Shown here: piece after piece, positions 1-6,886 of the stretch
Layout: each line of letters opens with the position of its first letter
Numbering within the stretch: the stretch's first letter is position 1
Source: an uncultured Chloroflexota bacterium
Lineage (GTDB): Bacteria; Chloroflexota; Limnocylindria; Limnocylindrales; Limnocylindraceae
Length of the DNA stretch: 11,421 nt
NCBI GenBank assembly: GCA_903847005.1
Contig: CAINCM010000098.1
Location: 1 to 11,421, forward strand
Direction: 5' to 3'
Made by a program: the position numbers and the translations under genes
Notes under the pieces: generated by a model
Seen by the model: only the letters and a program-made list of their open reading frames with translations
What the model was told of the DNA's origin: nothing
Databases searched by the model: none

Positions 1-114
1 CGCACGCGCCTGGTTGCGCTCGAGGCACACCTGGAGCGCGAGCGGCTCCTCCTCGCGGAAGGGATTCGACCATGGAGTGCCGACCCACGTGCGCTTCGTG
101 AACGCCGCAACTGA
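1..114 (+). CDS. 3' end of an unidentified gene (partial)
   Basis: The first reading frame is open from the window edge to a TGA at 112-114, giving 37 residues. The visible tail is charged and leucine/arginine-rich (LEAHLERERLLLAEG, then PWSADPRALRERRN), which looks helical. Third codon positions are mostly G or C, as in the neighbouring genes, which supports real coding. It is in the same frame as the DNA ligase and ends 27 bases before the ligase ATG, so the two may be co-transcribed. The protein family cannot be recognised from so short a piece, and the stretch could also be an untranslated leader that happens to be open. Confidence 0.45.
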   Translation, partial: RTRLVALEAHLERERLLLAEGIRPWSADPRALRERRN

Positions 115-141
115 GCCTCTGCAGATGATGTCGGCGCGCAC

Positions 142-1869
142 ATGAACCGTTGGGCCGGCGTCGCGCAGCGCATCGAGAGCGCAACACGAACCTCTGAGAA
201 GGTGCACCACCTTGCCGCCGCACTTCAGCGCGCAGACGAAGTCGATCTCGAGATCGCGGCGCGGCTGATGGGGAGCCGCGGCATGGTGGAGAGCGGAACC
301 CTTGGTTGGGGGACGATCGCGAAGGCGGTGGAGGAGGTTGCTGGTGCGCCCGCCGGATCGCTCGCGAAACTTCTGGACGACGGCGGAGATCTGGGTCGCG
401 CGGTGGAGGATCTCTTCGAGTCAGAGCGTCCGCTGGCAGGGCCGGCGCTCGAAGCGGTGGAGCGAAGCGAGCAGGTGCGCAGCGAGGCGTTGGCGGAGGC
501 AACGGGTACGCTCCCCGCCGCACATGCGAGTGCCGCACCGAAGCTGCGCGCACTCCCGGCCGCCTTTCAGGCGATCACTTCGTCGAGCGGTCAGCGCCGA
601 CACGATCTGCTGGTCCAGCTCTTCTACGGCTGTTCGCCGATCGCCGCGAAGTTCCTCGTGCGTGCACTCGTCGGCGACCTTCGCATCGGCCTTCGAGACG
701 GACTCCTGGAGGCGGCGATCGCCGACGCCTTCGCCGCGGATCCCGCCGCGGTTCGCTGGGCGATGCTCCTCGAGGGGGACCCGGGGAGGGTGGCGCTCCT
801 GGCCCGAGGCGGCCGACTTGCTGAGGCCCGGCTGCAGCTCTTCCACCCGATTCCGCCGATGCTCGCCGCCGCAACCTCAGGCGTCCCCGAGGTGATCGAG
901 CGGCTGAGCGAGCGCCCCGAGTTCGCGGGGCGCGTCGCACTCGCGGTCCCCGTCGAAGACAAGTACGACGGCATCCGCGCGCAACTCCATGTCGACGGCG
1001 AGCGCGCCGCACTCTTCGGTCGGGATCTACACGACGTGACGGTGGCCTTCCCGGAGATTGCCGCCGCCGCGCTCGCGACAGGCGCGCACGCGATCCTCGA
1101 CGGCGAGATCGTGGCGTGGAGCGACGGGCGCCCGCTCCCATCGAGCGTGCTCACCTCGCGGCTCACCGGATACGCGCAGACCTTGGCGGAACAGGAGCGA
1201 ACACCCGTCGTCTTCATCGCCTTCGACCTCTTGGCGCAGGGCGGCGTTCCGCTGCTTCAGCAGACGTATCGGGATCGCCGCGCAGCGCTCGAAGCGATGC
1301 AGCTGGAACAGGTCAGCGGCGGACAGATCCGCATCGCAACCTGCGTCCGTGCCGACGGCGTAGACGAGATCGAGTCGGCATTCATCCATGCGCGGCAACG
1401 CGGATGCGATGGTCTTGTGGTGAAGGTGCCCGATGCACCGTATGCACCTGGTCGCCGCGGATCGGGATGGTTGAAGGTGAAGCGTTCGCTCGACACCCTC
1501 GATGTCGTCATCGTCGGCGCAGAGCCGGGACTCGGCCGCCGGCGCGCGCTCCTCTCCGAGTGCACATTCGCGGTTCGCGACGATCTTTCGGGGAGGCTCG
1601 CGACGATCGGTCGCGCCACGGTCTCGCTGCCAGACGCAGAGGTCGCCCTGCTCAGCCAGTGGCTCGAGCTGCACACCATCGCGCAACTCGGTTCGTATCG
1701 CAGTGTCGAGCCGCGCATGGTGGCAGAGGTCGCCTTCGACGCGGTGCGAAGGAGCGAGCGTACCGCGTCAGGCTTCACCCTTCGCGCCCCACGGATCACG
1801 CGACTTCGTTCAGACTTGGGCCCGGACCAGGCGGCAACCCTCGCTTCGCTGGAGAGTCGATGTGAATAG
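142..1869 (+). CDS. lig: ATP-dependent DNA ligase
   Basis: This 575-residue protein seals 3'-OH/5'-phosphate nicks in duplex DNA through a ligase-AMP intermediate. The N-terminal ~215 residues match the helical DNA-binding domain (the start FxxVAQRI...TRTSEKVHHLAAAL type is typical). The adenylation domain follows: motif I EDKYDGIR with the adenylated lysine at K274, motif III LDGEIV at 319-324, motif IV DGLVVK at 423-428 and motif V WLKVKR at 443-448. The last ~120 residues form the OB fold. Length is normal for the archaeal/bacterial Lig family (500-600 aa). There is no polymerase or nuclease domain, so it is not LigD. The ATG at 142 has no good Shine-Dalgarno sequence, but the protein begins where homologues begin. 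It is probably a repair ligase alongside an NAD-dependent LigA elsewhere (inference). Confidence 0.95.
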   Translation: MNRWAGVAQRIESATRTSEKVHHLAAALQRADEVDLEIAARLMGSRGMVESGTLGWGTIAKAVEEVAGAPAGSLAKLLDDGGDLGRAVEDLFESERPLAGPALEAVERSEQVRSEALAEATGTLPAAHASAAPKLRALPAAFQAITSSSGQRRHDLLVQLFYGCSPIAAKFLVRALVGDLRIGLRDGLLEAAIADAFAADPAAVRWAMLLEGDPGRVALLARGGRLAEARLQLFHPIPPMLAAATSGVPEVIERLSERPEFAGRVALAVPVEDKYDGIRAQLHVDGERAALFGRDLHDVTVAFPEIAAAALATGAHAILDGEIVAWSDGRPLPSSVLTSRLTGYAQTLAEQERTPVVFIAFDLLAQGGVPLLQQTYRDRRAALEAMQLEQVSGGQIRIATCVRADGVDEIESAFIHARQRGCDGLVVKVPDAPYAPGRRGSGWLKVKRSLDTLDVVIVGAEPGLGRRRALLSECTFAVRDDLSGRLATIGRATVSLPDAEVALLSQWLELHTIAQLGSYRSVEPRMVAEVAFDAVRRSERTASGFTLRAPRITRLRSDLGPDQAATLASLESRCE

Positions 1870-1898
1870 GGTTGCGGACGAAAGGTTGGAAGCGATGC

Positions 1899-1902
1899 GA
1901 GG
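1899..1902 (+). promoter_or_regulatory. ribosome binding site deciding the aminotransferase start
   Basis: GAGG lies 8 bases before the ATG at 1911. The frame is open back to a TTG at 1872, but that TTG has no such site, and the 13 extra residues it would add (basic, aromatic) do not resemble the family's N terminus. Confidence 0.55.
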
Positions 1903-1910
1903 CGTACGCC

Positions 1911-3230
1911 ATGACTGAACCGATCACACCGGCATCGCTCCTGAGCGCGGCCGCGACCTCCACGGACGAGGCGGGGAAGGTGGCGGAGCTTCGCGCCGCG
2001 ATCCCGGTCTCCACCGCGGGGATCTATCTCAACGCGGGGAGCAACGGCCCGCTTCCGCGCGAAGTGGATGCGGCGGTGCGCCAGGTGCACGAGCAGGAGC
2101 TCGCCACCGGACGAGGTTCGGAGCACCTGATGGACGATGTCGAGGTTCGAGTGAACGAGCTGCGCGGCGTCTTCGCGTCGGTCTTGGCCACCGACCTCGA
2201 GCTGGTTGCCGTGGCGCACAGCACCACGGAGGCGGTGATGCGGAGCGTGCTCGCCGCAGGACTGAAACCTGGGGATCGCATCGTCACACTCGACGAAGAG
2301 TATCCGGCGATCCGCGGCAGCCTCGCCGCCCTCGCGCAACGCACGGGGATCGACATCGCAACGGTCAGCGCGCGCGATGAGCGCGGCGCTCCGATCGCAG
2401 ACGAGGAGATCGTCGCGCGCGTATCCGAGCTCTGCTCGCCGCCAACGCGAGCGATCGTGATCTCACGCGTGAGTTGGATCAGCGGTCGCATCCTTCCGCT
2501 CGAGAGCATCCTCCCGCTCGCGCGCGCCGCCGGAATCATCAGCATCGTCGACGGCGCACAGGCCGTTGGCGCCATGCTCGACGCCACGGATGCGCTCGAT
2601 CCGGACGCGCTCGCCTTCCCGTCGCAGAAGTGGCTCCTCGGCATCGAAGGGCTCGCTGGCCTCCGCATCTCGCGCCGTGCGCTGGACGACGGTCGCCTGC
2701 AGTCGCCGATCGCCGGCTTCCTCGCCTTTCGCGAGCCGGCGCTCGACGGTCGTGGCCAGATGCACGACGACGCACGTCGCTTCCAGACGTCGGGTTTTGC
2801 GCGGCCTGCACTCGTCGGTGCTGCACGCGCTGCCGGTTGGCTCTCCATGCAGGTGGGGCTTCCCTGGGCGGTCGCGCGCGCGGGTCGCCTTGCCCGGGAC
2901 TTCGCCGCCGGCGCCGCCGCGATCCCCGGCGTCGAACTCCTCGTCGGTCCCGGGCGCCACGCCACGATCGTGGCGCTCCGCGTGCGCGGTTGGGAGGCGT
3001 CCCAGCTTGTGGAGGAGTTCGGCCGGCGGGCCTTCGCAGTCACGCGACGCGTTCCCGGCATTGCGGCCACCCATGCACGTCCCGCGTCGCTCCCGGCGCT
3101 GCGCACCTCGTGGGGCTTCTGGAACACCGACGAAGAGGTTGCCCGGATGCTCGAGCTGCTCACCCTCGTTGCCGCGCACACGCCGGAGAGCCTGCCGAAG
3201 CGCCCAGCGATCGAAATCATCCAGCGCTGA
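1911..3230 (+). CDS. class V PLP-dependent aminotransferase / lyase
   Basis: This is a 439-residue fold-type I PLP enzyme of the class V group (cysteine desulfurase, isopenicillin N epimerase, EgtE-like sulfoxide lyase). Features visible from the ATG at 1911: the phosphate-binding AHSTTEA (S104-T106), DGAQAVG with the pyridine-pairing D214 and Q217, FPSQKWLLG with the Schiff-base lysine K240, and RTSWGFWNT with the carboxylate-binding R398. The SRVSWISGRILPLE segment before DGAQ resembles the isopenicillin epimerase/EgtE branch rather than NifS/SufS, and no desulfurase-type active-site cysteine loop is apparent. The substrate cannot be read from sequence. It follows the ligase by 41 bases and precedes a membrane protein by one base, so it is probably translationally coupled to that gene. 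No ergothioneine partner (EgtB/D) lies in the window, which weighs against a firm EgtE call. Confidence 0.88.
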   Translation: MTEPITPASLLSAAATSTDEAGKVAELRAAIPVSTAGIYLNAGSNGPLPREVDAAVRQVHEQELATGRGSEHLMDDVEVRVNELRGVFASVLATDLELVAVAHSTTEAVMRSVLAAGLKPGDRIVTLDEEYPAIRGSLAALAQRTGIDIATVSARDERGAPIADEEIVARVSELCSPPTRAIVISRVSWISGRILPLESILPLARAAGIISIVDGAQAVGAMLDATDALDPDALAFPSQKWLLGIEGLAGLRISRRALDDGRLQSPIAGFLAFREPALDGRGQMHDDARRFQTSGFARPALVGAARAAGWLSMQVGLPWAVARAGRLARDFAAGAAAIPGVELLVGPGRHATIVALRVRGWEASQLVEEFGRRAFAVTRRVPGIAATHARPASLPALRTSWGFWNTDEEVARMLELLTLVAAHTPESLPKRPAIEIIQR

Positions 3231-3231
3231 G

Positions 3232-3651
3232 ATGAGCGGCGGTCGCAGACCACGCGGGTTCTTCGGGAAGCGCCTCTATCAGCTGCAACACGCGCCGCGT
3301 CCGGTCTTCCGCGCGGTGCTTGCGAGCGGCGGCAGCGGGGTCATCTTCATGTTGATCTATCTCGTGTATGACCTGCATGTGGAGCGTGCGCTGGCGAGCG
3401 GCATCGCTCCGTCGCTCATCTTCGGCGGGGGAGATCTTCGCACGGAGGCGGCCGCGCTCATGGTCATCTGCACTTCGACGCTCGGCAGCCTGCTGACCTA
3501 TCTGATCGTTCCCCAGCCTTCCGCACACGGCGGCGCGACCGTTCGCTCAGGCTGGTCGGCGCTCCTCGGACTCTTTGCGAGCCTGCCGATCGCATACATC
3601 GCGCTGGTGGTCGAGAGTCAGTTCCTGAAGCCGATTCTGCTCGCGCTGTAG
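3232..3651 (+). CDS. small three-helix membrane protein of unknown function
   Basis: This 139-residue hypothetical has a basic N-terminal tail (residues 1-27, rich in R/K) and three hydrophobic segments at about 28-48, 73-93 and 108-127. The positive-inside rule would place the N terminus in the cytoplasm. The linker at 49-72 is mixed and contains GGGD. No catalytic or ligand motif is recognised, and I cannot assign a family. Its ATG sits one base after the aminotransferase stop, so its translation probably depends on ribosomes finishing that gene. The longer in-frame opening that runs upstream through the aminotransferase is a shadow, since the aminotransferase frame there has all the family motifs. 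It ends 13 bases from the convergent winged-helix gene. Confidence 0.75.
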   Translation: MSGGRRPRGFFGKRLYQLQHAPRPVFRAVLASGGSGVIFMLIYLVYDLHVERALASGIAPSLIFGGGDLRTEAAALMVICTSTLGSLLTYLIVPQPSAHGGATVRSGWSALLGLFASLPIAYIALVVESQFLKPILLAL

Positions 3652-3664
3652 CGGTCGCTCCGCG

Positions 3665-3976
3665 TCAACGCGAGACGTATCCCACCATTCGATAGCCAAC
3701 GCCGCGGACGCTGACGAGGATCTCCGGCTTGCGCTGATTCCCCTCGAACTTCTTGCGCAGCCGATTGATGGCAACCCGGAGCGCTTCGTCTCCGCCGCTC
3801 CAGCTCTCTCCCCATACCGTGACACGAATCTCTCGATGCGTGATCGGCTCACCGAGGCGCGCGAAGAGGAGCGTCACGATCCGCTTCTCGATGCCGGTAA
3901 GGGGGATGCTCCGACCGTCGACATGGAGAGATCCGGCGGTTGAGTCGAAGCGAATGGCGTGGGGGACAGTTGTCAT
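3665..3976 (-). CDS. stand-alone OmpR/PhoB-type winged-helix DNA-binding protein
   Basis: This 103-residue protein is almost exactly one C-terminal effector domain of the OmpR family. An N-terminal four-strand sheet contains HVDGRSIPLTGIEKRIV (18-34), where LTxxE is the family hallmark. Then come the helix with PITHREI (44-50), VWGE (54-57), the recognition helix DEALRVAINRLRKKFEG (63-79), and the C-terminal hairpin VSVRGVGYRMV (88-98). There is no receiver domain upstream: beyond the ATG the strand holds only 63 bases before the transporter gene. It is therefore not a normal two-component response regulator, and no histidine kinase is nearby. It may bind DNA constitutively, or be controlled by partner or level. 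The ATG has no Shine-Dalgarno sequence but has a TAGAAT box 9 bases upstream, so it may be transcribed separately from the transporter as a near-leaderless mRNA. Confidence 0.85.
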   Translation of the reverse strand: MTTVPHAIRFDSTAGSLHVDGRSIPLTGIEKRIVTLLFARLGEPITHREIRVTVWGESWSGGDEALRVAINRLRKKFEGNQRKPEILVSVRGVGYRMVGYVSR

Positions 3977-3985
3977 GGGAGGGGA

Positions 3986-3991
3986 ATTCTA
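3986..3991 (-). promoter_or_regulatory. possible -10 box (TAGAAT) for the winged-helix gene
   Basis: On the - strand TAGAAT (5/6 to TATAAT) ends 9 bases before the ATG at 3976, and no purine-rich ribosome site lies between. A transcript starting here would be leaderless or nearly so. No convincing -35 is seen at 16-18 bases upstream. Confidence 0.4.
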
Positions 3992-4006
3992 CCCGCTTGT
4001 TACATG

Positions 4007-4033
4007 GCGCGCCGACCCGTTCCCCGGGCGCGC
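4007..4033. repeat. GC-rich inverted repeat between DMT transporter and winged-helix gene
   Basis: A 7-bp perfect inverted repeat (GCGCGCC at 4007-4013, GGCGCGC at 4027-4033) encloses a 13-base loop. It lies just past the TAA of the - strand DMT gene. It could slow or end transcription from that operon, but no T-run follows it on the - strand, so it is not a standard intrinsic terminator. Confidence 0.3.
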
Positions 4034-4039
4034 GGTGCG

Positions 4040-4984
4040 TTAGACCACGCCTCCCGCTGCGATCGCGAGCGTGGCCGCGGCGGCGAGGAGTATGCCAACC
4101 CCCTGCCGCAGGCCGATGCGTTCCCGAAGGATCGCCGCCGCAAAGAGCACCGTGGTGACGGGTGCGATGGAGGTGAAGACCGCCGCGACCGCCACGCCGC
4201 TCTCTTGAGACGAGAGCAGGAAGAAGAGATTGCCGAGCGTGTCGCCGCTCCCCGCCGCGGCGAGCGTCAGCACCAGCGCCACGCGACCGCGGAGTCCAGA
4301 AGGGATCGCACCCGGTCGCAGCTTCTCCGCGCCCGGCGGCCTTCGACCGATCACGCGCGCAACCAGGAAGACGCTGACGAGGGCACTCACGCTTGCAACG
4401 CGAAGACCGCTGAGAAGCCAGAGCGTGCTCTCCGATTCGACGCGAGCGAAGATGAGACTGAAGCCCGCAAAGCAGAATCCTGCGGTCATGCCATAGAGCG
4501 CACCTCCGAGCGCTGCCGCGCCGCTCGATGCATCTCGGTGAGCCCCCGGCTCGCCTGCGTTCGCCGTGCTTGCATCGGCGCTGGTGGAGACGATGAAGAT
4601 CGCGACGATGGCGAGCGCGAATCCGGTGATTCGCAACGGCGTGGCCGTCTCTCCGTTCGCAAGCGCGACGCCGACGGGAATCAGTGCAGCGAGTGTTCCC
4701 GCGATGCTTGCAACAACGGAGATCTTGCCGTGCGCGAATCCGTGGTAGAGCGAGAGCACTCCCGCGCCGCCGGTGATCCCTGCAACCGCGGTCAGCTGGA
4801 GGGTGTCGAAACCTGGAATCGACTGACCACTCAGCAAGGCGATCGGAATCAGGATCGCGAGGGCCACGCTCTGACTTGCGGCAACCACGAAGAAGGTCGG
4901 CAGCCTGCGGCTCGCGATGCCGCCGACGAAGTCACCACCACCCCATGAGAAGGCGGCGAGAATGCCGTACAGGGCACCGATCAC
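4040..4984 (-). CDS. EamA/DMT-family permease
   Basis: This 314-residue, strongly hydrophobic protein reads as two EamA repeats of about five helices each, joined by a soluble linker near residues 138-160 (rich in A, S, T, D, E). The first repeat opens with the typical IGALYGILAAFSWGGGDF. The second ends with the family's hallmark ILRERIGLRQGVGILLAA followed by the last helix. Length is normal for ten-helix DMT exporters (280-320 aa). These inner-membrane proteins mostly export amino acids or metabolites; the substrate cannot be told here. I place the start at GTG 4984, whose GTGA overlaps the stop of the acetyltransferase gene and aligns with the family's N terminus. The upstream in-frame extension to 5107 is arginine-rich and antisense-like. 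Confidence 0.9.
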   Translation of the reverse strand: MIGALYGILAAFSWGGGDFVGGIASRRLPTFFVVAASQSVALAILIPIALLSGQSIPGFDTLQLTAVAGITGGAGVLSLYHGFAHGKISVVASIAGTLAALIPVGVALANGETATPLRITGFALAIVAIFIVSTSADASTANAGEPGAHRDASSGAAALGGALYGMTAGFCFAGFSLIFARVESESTLWLLSGLRVASVSALVSVFLVARVIGRRPPGAEKLRPGAIPSGLRGRVALVLTLAAAGSGDTLGNLFFLLSSQESGVAVAAVFTSIAPVTTVLFAAAILRERIGLRQGVGILLAAAATLAIAAGGVV

Positions 4985-5433
4985 AGGGAGCCGCCAACGT
5001 AGGTCATGCGCAGATGTTCGCCGACTCCTGGAAACACGAAGGGTTCGCCCTCGCCGACAAAGCCGTGGCGCTCGTAGAAGGGGACCGCACGGATGCGCGC
5101 GTTGCACCAGAGGGGTCGGACGGCGTCGTCACGCGCCTCCCAGTCTTCGATCGCCACGCTCAGGAGTGCGCCGCCGAGCCCTTGGTTGCGCAGCTCGGGC
5201 GCCGTGGCCATGCCACGGAGTTGCGTGCTCTTCACGCCGTCGCCGGACGCCACCTCATATAGGGAGACGCAGGCCACCAGGAGACCGCCAAGCCACGTGC
5301 CCCAATGCACGCCGAGCCCCTCCGCGTCACCCGGAAGGAGTGCCCGCTCGAGCGGTCCGCCGCCTCGCAGCACCGCGCTTCGGAGCGGCAGGATCTCGTC
5401 CACCGTGACTCGTCGAATCTCAGGAAGTCCCAT
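4981..5433 (-). CDS. GNAT-family N-acetyltransferase
   Basis: This 150-residue single-domain GNAT transfers the acetyl group of acetyl-CoA to an amine. The acetyl-CoA pyrophosphate loop is LRNQGLGGALL (R82-N-Q-G-L-G-G88), preceded by the strand LRGMATAPE (72-80). The later NARIRAVPFYERHGFVGEGE region is the usual C-terminal helix-strand of motif B, with the aromatic general-acid tyrosine position in FYERHGF. Length is typical. The acceptor is unknown. Its stop overlaps the GTG start of the DMT permease (GTGA at 4981-4984), and an acetyltransferase coupled to a small-molecule exporter suggests a shared substrate or resistance role (inference). The ATG at 5433 has no Shine-Dalgarno sequence, but TACCGT stands exactly 6 bases upstream, pointing to a leaderless mRNA. 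Confidence 0.9.
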   Translation of the reverse strand: MGLPEIRRVTVDEILPLRSAVLRGGGPLERALLPGDAEGLGVHWGTWLGGLLVACVSLYEVASGDGVKSTQLRGMATAPELRNQGLGGALLSVAIEDWEARDDAVRPLWCNARIRAVPFYERHGFVGEGEPFVFPGVGEHLRMTYVGGSL

Positions 5434-5439
5434 GGCGGC

Positions 5440-5445
5440 ACGGTA
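5440..5445 (-). promoter_or_regulatory. -10 box of a leaderless promoter for the GNAT gene
   Basis: TACCGT on the - strand (matching TAnnnT) ends 6 bases before the ATG at 5433. That is the -12 to -7 position expected if transcription starts at the A of the start codon. No ribosome binding site is present, and no -35 is convincing. Confidence 0.5.
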
Positions 5446-5473
5446 CCGCGTCGCACGCGATCGAGCCGTGGGC

Positions 5474-5479
5474 TACCGT
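5474..5479 (+). promoter_or_regulatory. -10 box of a leaderless promoter for the dehydratase gene
   Basis: The same hexamer, TACCGT, ends 6 bases before the ATG at 5486 on the + strand, mirroring the - strand box. No ribosome binding site lies upstream, so a leaderless transcript is likely. No good -35 is visible. Confidence 0.5.
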
Positions 5480-5485
5480 TCACGC

Positions 5486-6571
5486 ATGCCTGAGAGTCGA
5501 CTCGCTCCCCCCGCGCTTCCCACTCACGACGCGCTGACCGGCGAGCGCTTCAGCATGGACCTTGCTGCGGTGAAGCGGGCGGCGGCGCGAACCGCTGGTC
5601 GCCTGCACGTCACACCGTTGTTGAGCTCCATCGGCGCCGCAGAGGCGCTTCGGCGCAGCGGCGGACCGCTGCTCGGAGACGGTCGCATCCGCTTGAAGTC
5701 CGAGCATCTGCAGCGCACCGGTTCCTACAAGGTGCGCGGCATGTTGAACCGCGTCTCGCAGATGGTCGAACACTTCGGTGAGGCGGAGGTCCAACGTCGC
5801 GGCCTGATCACCTTCAGCGCCGGCAACGCCGCCGCCGCCTACGCGTGGGCCGGACGCGCCTTCAAGATCCCGGTGCACGTGGTGATGCCGCGCAGCGCCG
5901 TTCCCGCCAAGATCGCCGCGTGCGAATCGTATGGAGCCACGGTGCATCTCGTCGACGGACTCATGGGCGAGGCTGGACTCAAGAAGGATGCACTGATCAA
6001 AGAGCTCGGGCTGTTCGATGCGCACCCGTTCGACGACCCGTATGTCATCTCGGGGCACGGCACGCTCGGCGCGGAGATCCTGGAGCAGCTCCCCGAGGCG
6101 GACGTGGTGATCGGCGGACTCGGCGGCGGTGGCATGCTCTGCGGCGCCGCCGTGGCACTCCGCGCGTTGAAGCCAGGCATACGAATCTATGGCGTGGAGC
6201 CCGAAGGATCGGCGGCGGTCAAGCTCGCGGTGGAGGCGGGGAGTGTTGTTCCGGTCCAGCCGCAGTCGATCGCCGATGGTCTCGGCGCGCCGTACGCCGG
6301 CTCATGGACGTTGCCGCTCGCCTCGAAGCTGATTGACGCCTGCGTCACCCTCCCCGATGCAGAGATCCTCGGCGGGCTCCGCTTCCTCGCCGAACGATGC
6401 AAGCAGGTGGTGGAGCCGGCAGGCGCCGCCGCACTCGCCGCGCTCCTCTTCGGTCGCGTCCCAGTGTCAGAAGGCGACCGAGTGGTTGTCATCGTCAGTG
6501 GCGGCAACGTGGACCTTACCCGGATGCCAGAGTTCCTCTCGAACGCGCTGCCGGTCCCCGGAGCCCGATAG
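5486..6571 (+). CDS. threonine/serine dehydratase (fold-type II PLP enzyme)
   Basis: This 361-residue enzyme should deaminate threonine to 2-oxobutanoate and/or serine to pyruvate. Motifs: RTGSYKVRG with the Schiff-base lysine K82; the substrate loop SAGNAAAAYAWAG at 111-123; the phosphate-binding glycine loop GGLGGGGML at 210-218; and VSGGNVDL (S338-N341), whose serine contacts the PLP ring nitrogen. There is no C-terminal ACT domain, so feedback by isoleucine is not expected; this fits the short catabolic type. The usual histidine after SxGN is replaced by alanine, as in some threonine synthase-like or racemase-like members, so the exact reaction is uncertain. I chose ATG 5486 for its leaderless -10 box; ATG 5555 is a possible internal start close to the family's common N terminus. 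Confidence 0.88.
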   Translation: MPESRLAPPALPTHDALTGERFSMDLAAVKRAAARTAGRLHVTPLLSSIGAAEALRRSGGPLLGDGRIRLKSEHLQRTGSYKVRGMLNRVSQMVEHFGEAEVQRRGLITFSAGNAAAAYAWAGRAFKIPVHVVMPRSAVPAKIAACESYGATVHLVDGLMGEAGLKKDALIKELGLFDAHPFDDPYVISGHGTLGAEILEQLPEADVVIGGLGGGGMLCGAAVALRALKPGIRIYGVEPEGSAAVKLAVEAGSVVPVQPQSIADGLGAPYAGSWTLPLASKLIDACVTLPDAEILGGLRFLAERCKQVVEPAGAAALAALLFGRVPVSEGDRVVVIVSGGNVDLTRMPEFLSNALPVPGAR

Positions 6572-6583
6572 CGCGCCTGCGCA

Positions 6584-6612
6584 TTGTCATCGCGACCCCT
6601 GAGGCGTAGGAT
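6584..6612 (+). promoter_or_regulatory. sigma-70-type promoter for the 73-aa protein gene
   Basis: TTGTCA at 6584-6589 (5/6 to TTGACA) and TAGGAT at 6607-6612 (5/6 to TATAAT except the fourth base, retaining TAnnnT) are separated by exactly 17 bases. A start near 6619 gives a leader of about 34 bases ending in a strong ribosome site (GGAGGAG, 6644-6650) just before the ATG at 6653. This is the best promoter in the window. Confidence 0.65.
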
Positions 6613-6652
6613 TGCCGCAACGTGACCGCTGAGTCACGAAGAGGGAGGAGAG

Positions 6653-6874
6653 ATGGCAGCATTCTCGTTTGAGAATTCACGAGGCACCACGTACTACCTG
6701 CACTCCCGCTCGCGCAAGGTCGCGGGCGGAAAGACGGTGACGCTCTACTTCTTTGCAAAGAAGGAAGGGAAAGGTGCGGTCGCCGAACTTCCAGAGGGCT
6801 ACAAGGTGAAGGAGTCGGGGCGAACCGGCCTCCCGATCCTGAAGAAGAAGTCGGGCCTCTTCGGCTGGTTCTAG
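6653..6874 (+). CDS. conserved small protein of unknown function (73 aa)
   Basis: This is a 73-residue basic soluble protein with no signal peptide or membrane segment. It starts FSFENSRGTTYYLHSR, continues with GGKTVTLYFFAKKEGKGA and LPEGYKV, and ends RTGLPILKKKSGLFGWF. I recognise the layout (a short N/S-K/R-G-x-x-Y-x-LH segment, an aromatic YFFA strand, LPxGY, then RTGLPxLKK) as a conserved hypothetical common in Chloroflexota-like and other genomes, recalled from memory and unchecked. The function is not known to me. The alternating beta-like pattern and lysine-rich tail could suit a small RNA- or protein-binding role, but that is a guess. It has its own promoter and a strong Shine-Dalgarno sequence, so it is probably well expressed, and it is followed by an inverted repeat before rmuC. 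Confidence 0.85.
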   Translation: MAAFSFENSRGTTYYLHSRSRKVAGGKTVTLYFFAKKEGKGAVAELPEGYKVKESGRTGLPILKKKSGLFGWF

Positions 6875-6886
6875 CGCGCGTCCGCG

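Noticed and set aside
2566-3231. N-terminal extension of the three-helix membrane protein frame
   Set aside because: It overlaps the aminotransferase, which holds its catalytic lysine, DGAQ and RTSWGFWNT motifs in another frame; the extension is serine/arginine-rich noise.
3651-3672. Small hairpins (GCGG/CCGC and CGCG/CGCG) in the convergent gap
   Set aside because: Stems are only 4 bp with no T-run and overlap both gene ends; such repeats are expected by chance at this GC content.
3959-4948. A 329-codon + strand opening antisense to the DMT transporter
   Set aside because: The translation is arginine/glutamate-rich with no recognisable domain; the opposite strand encodes two EamA repeats.
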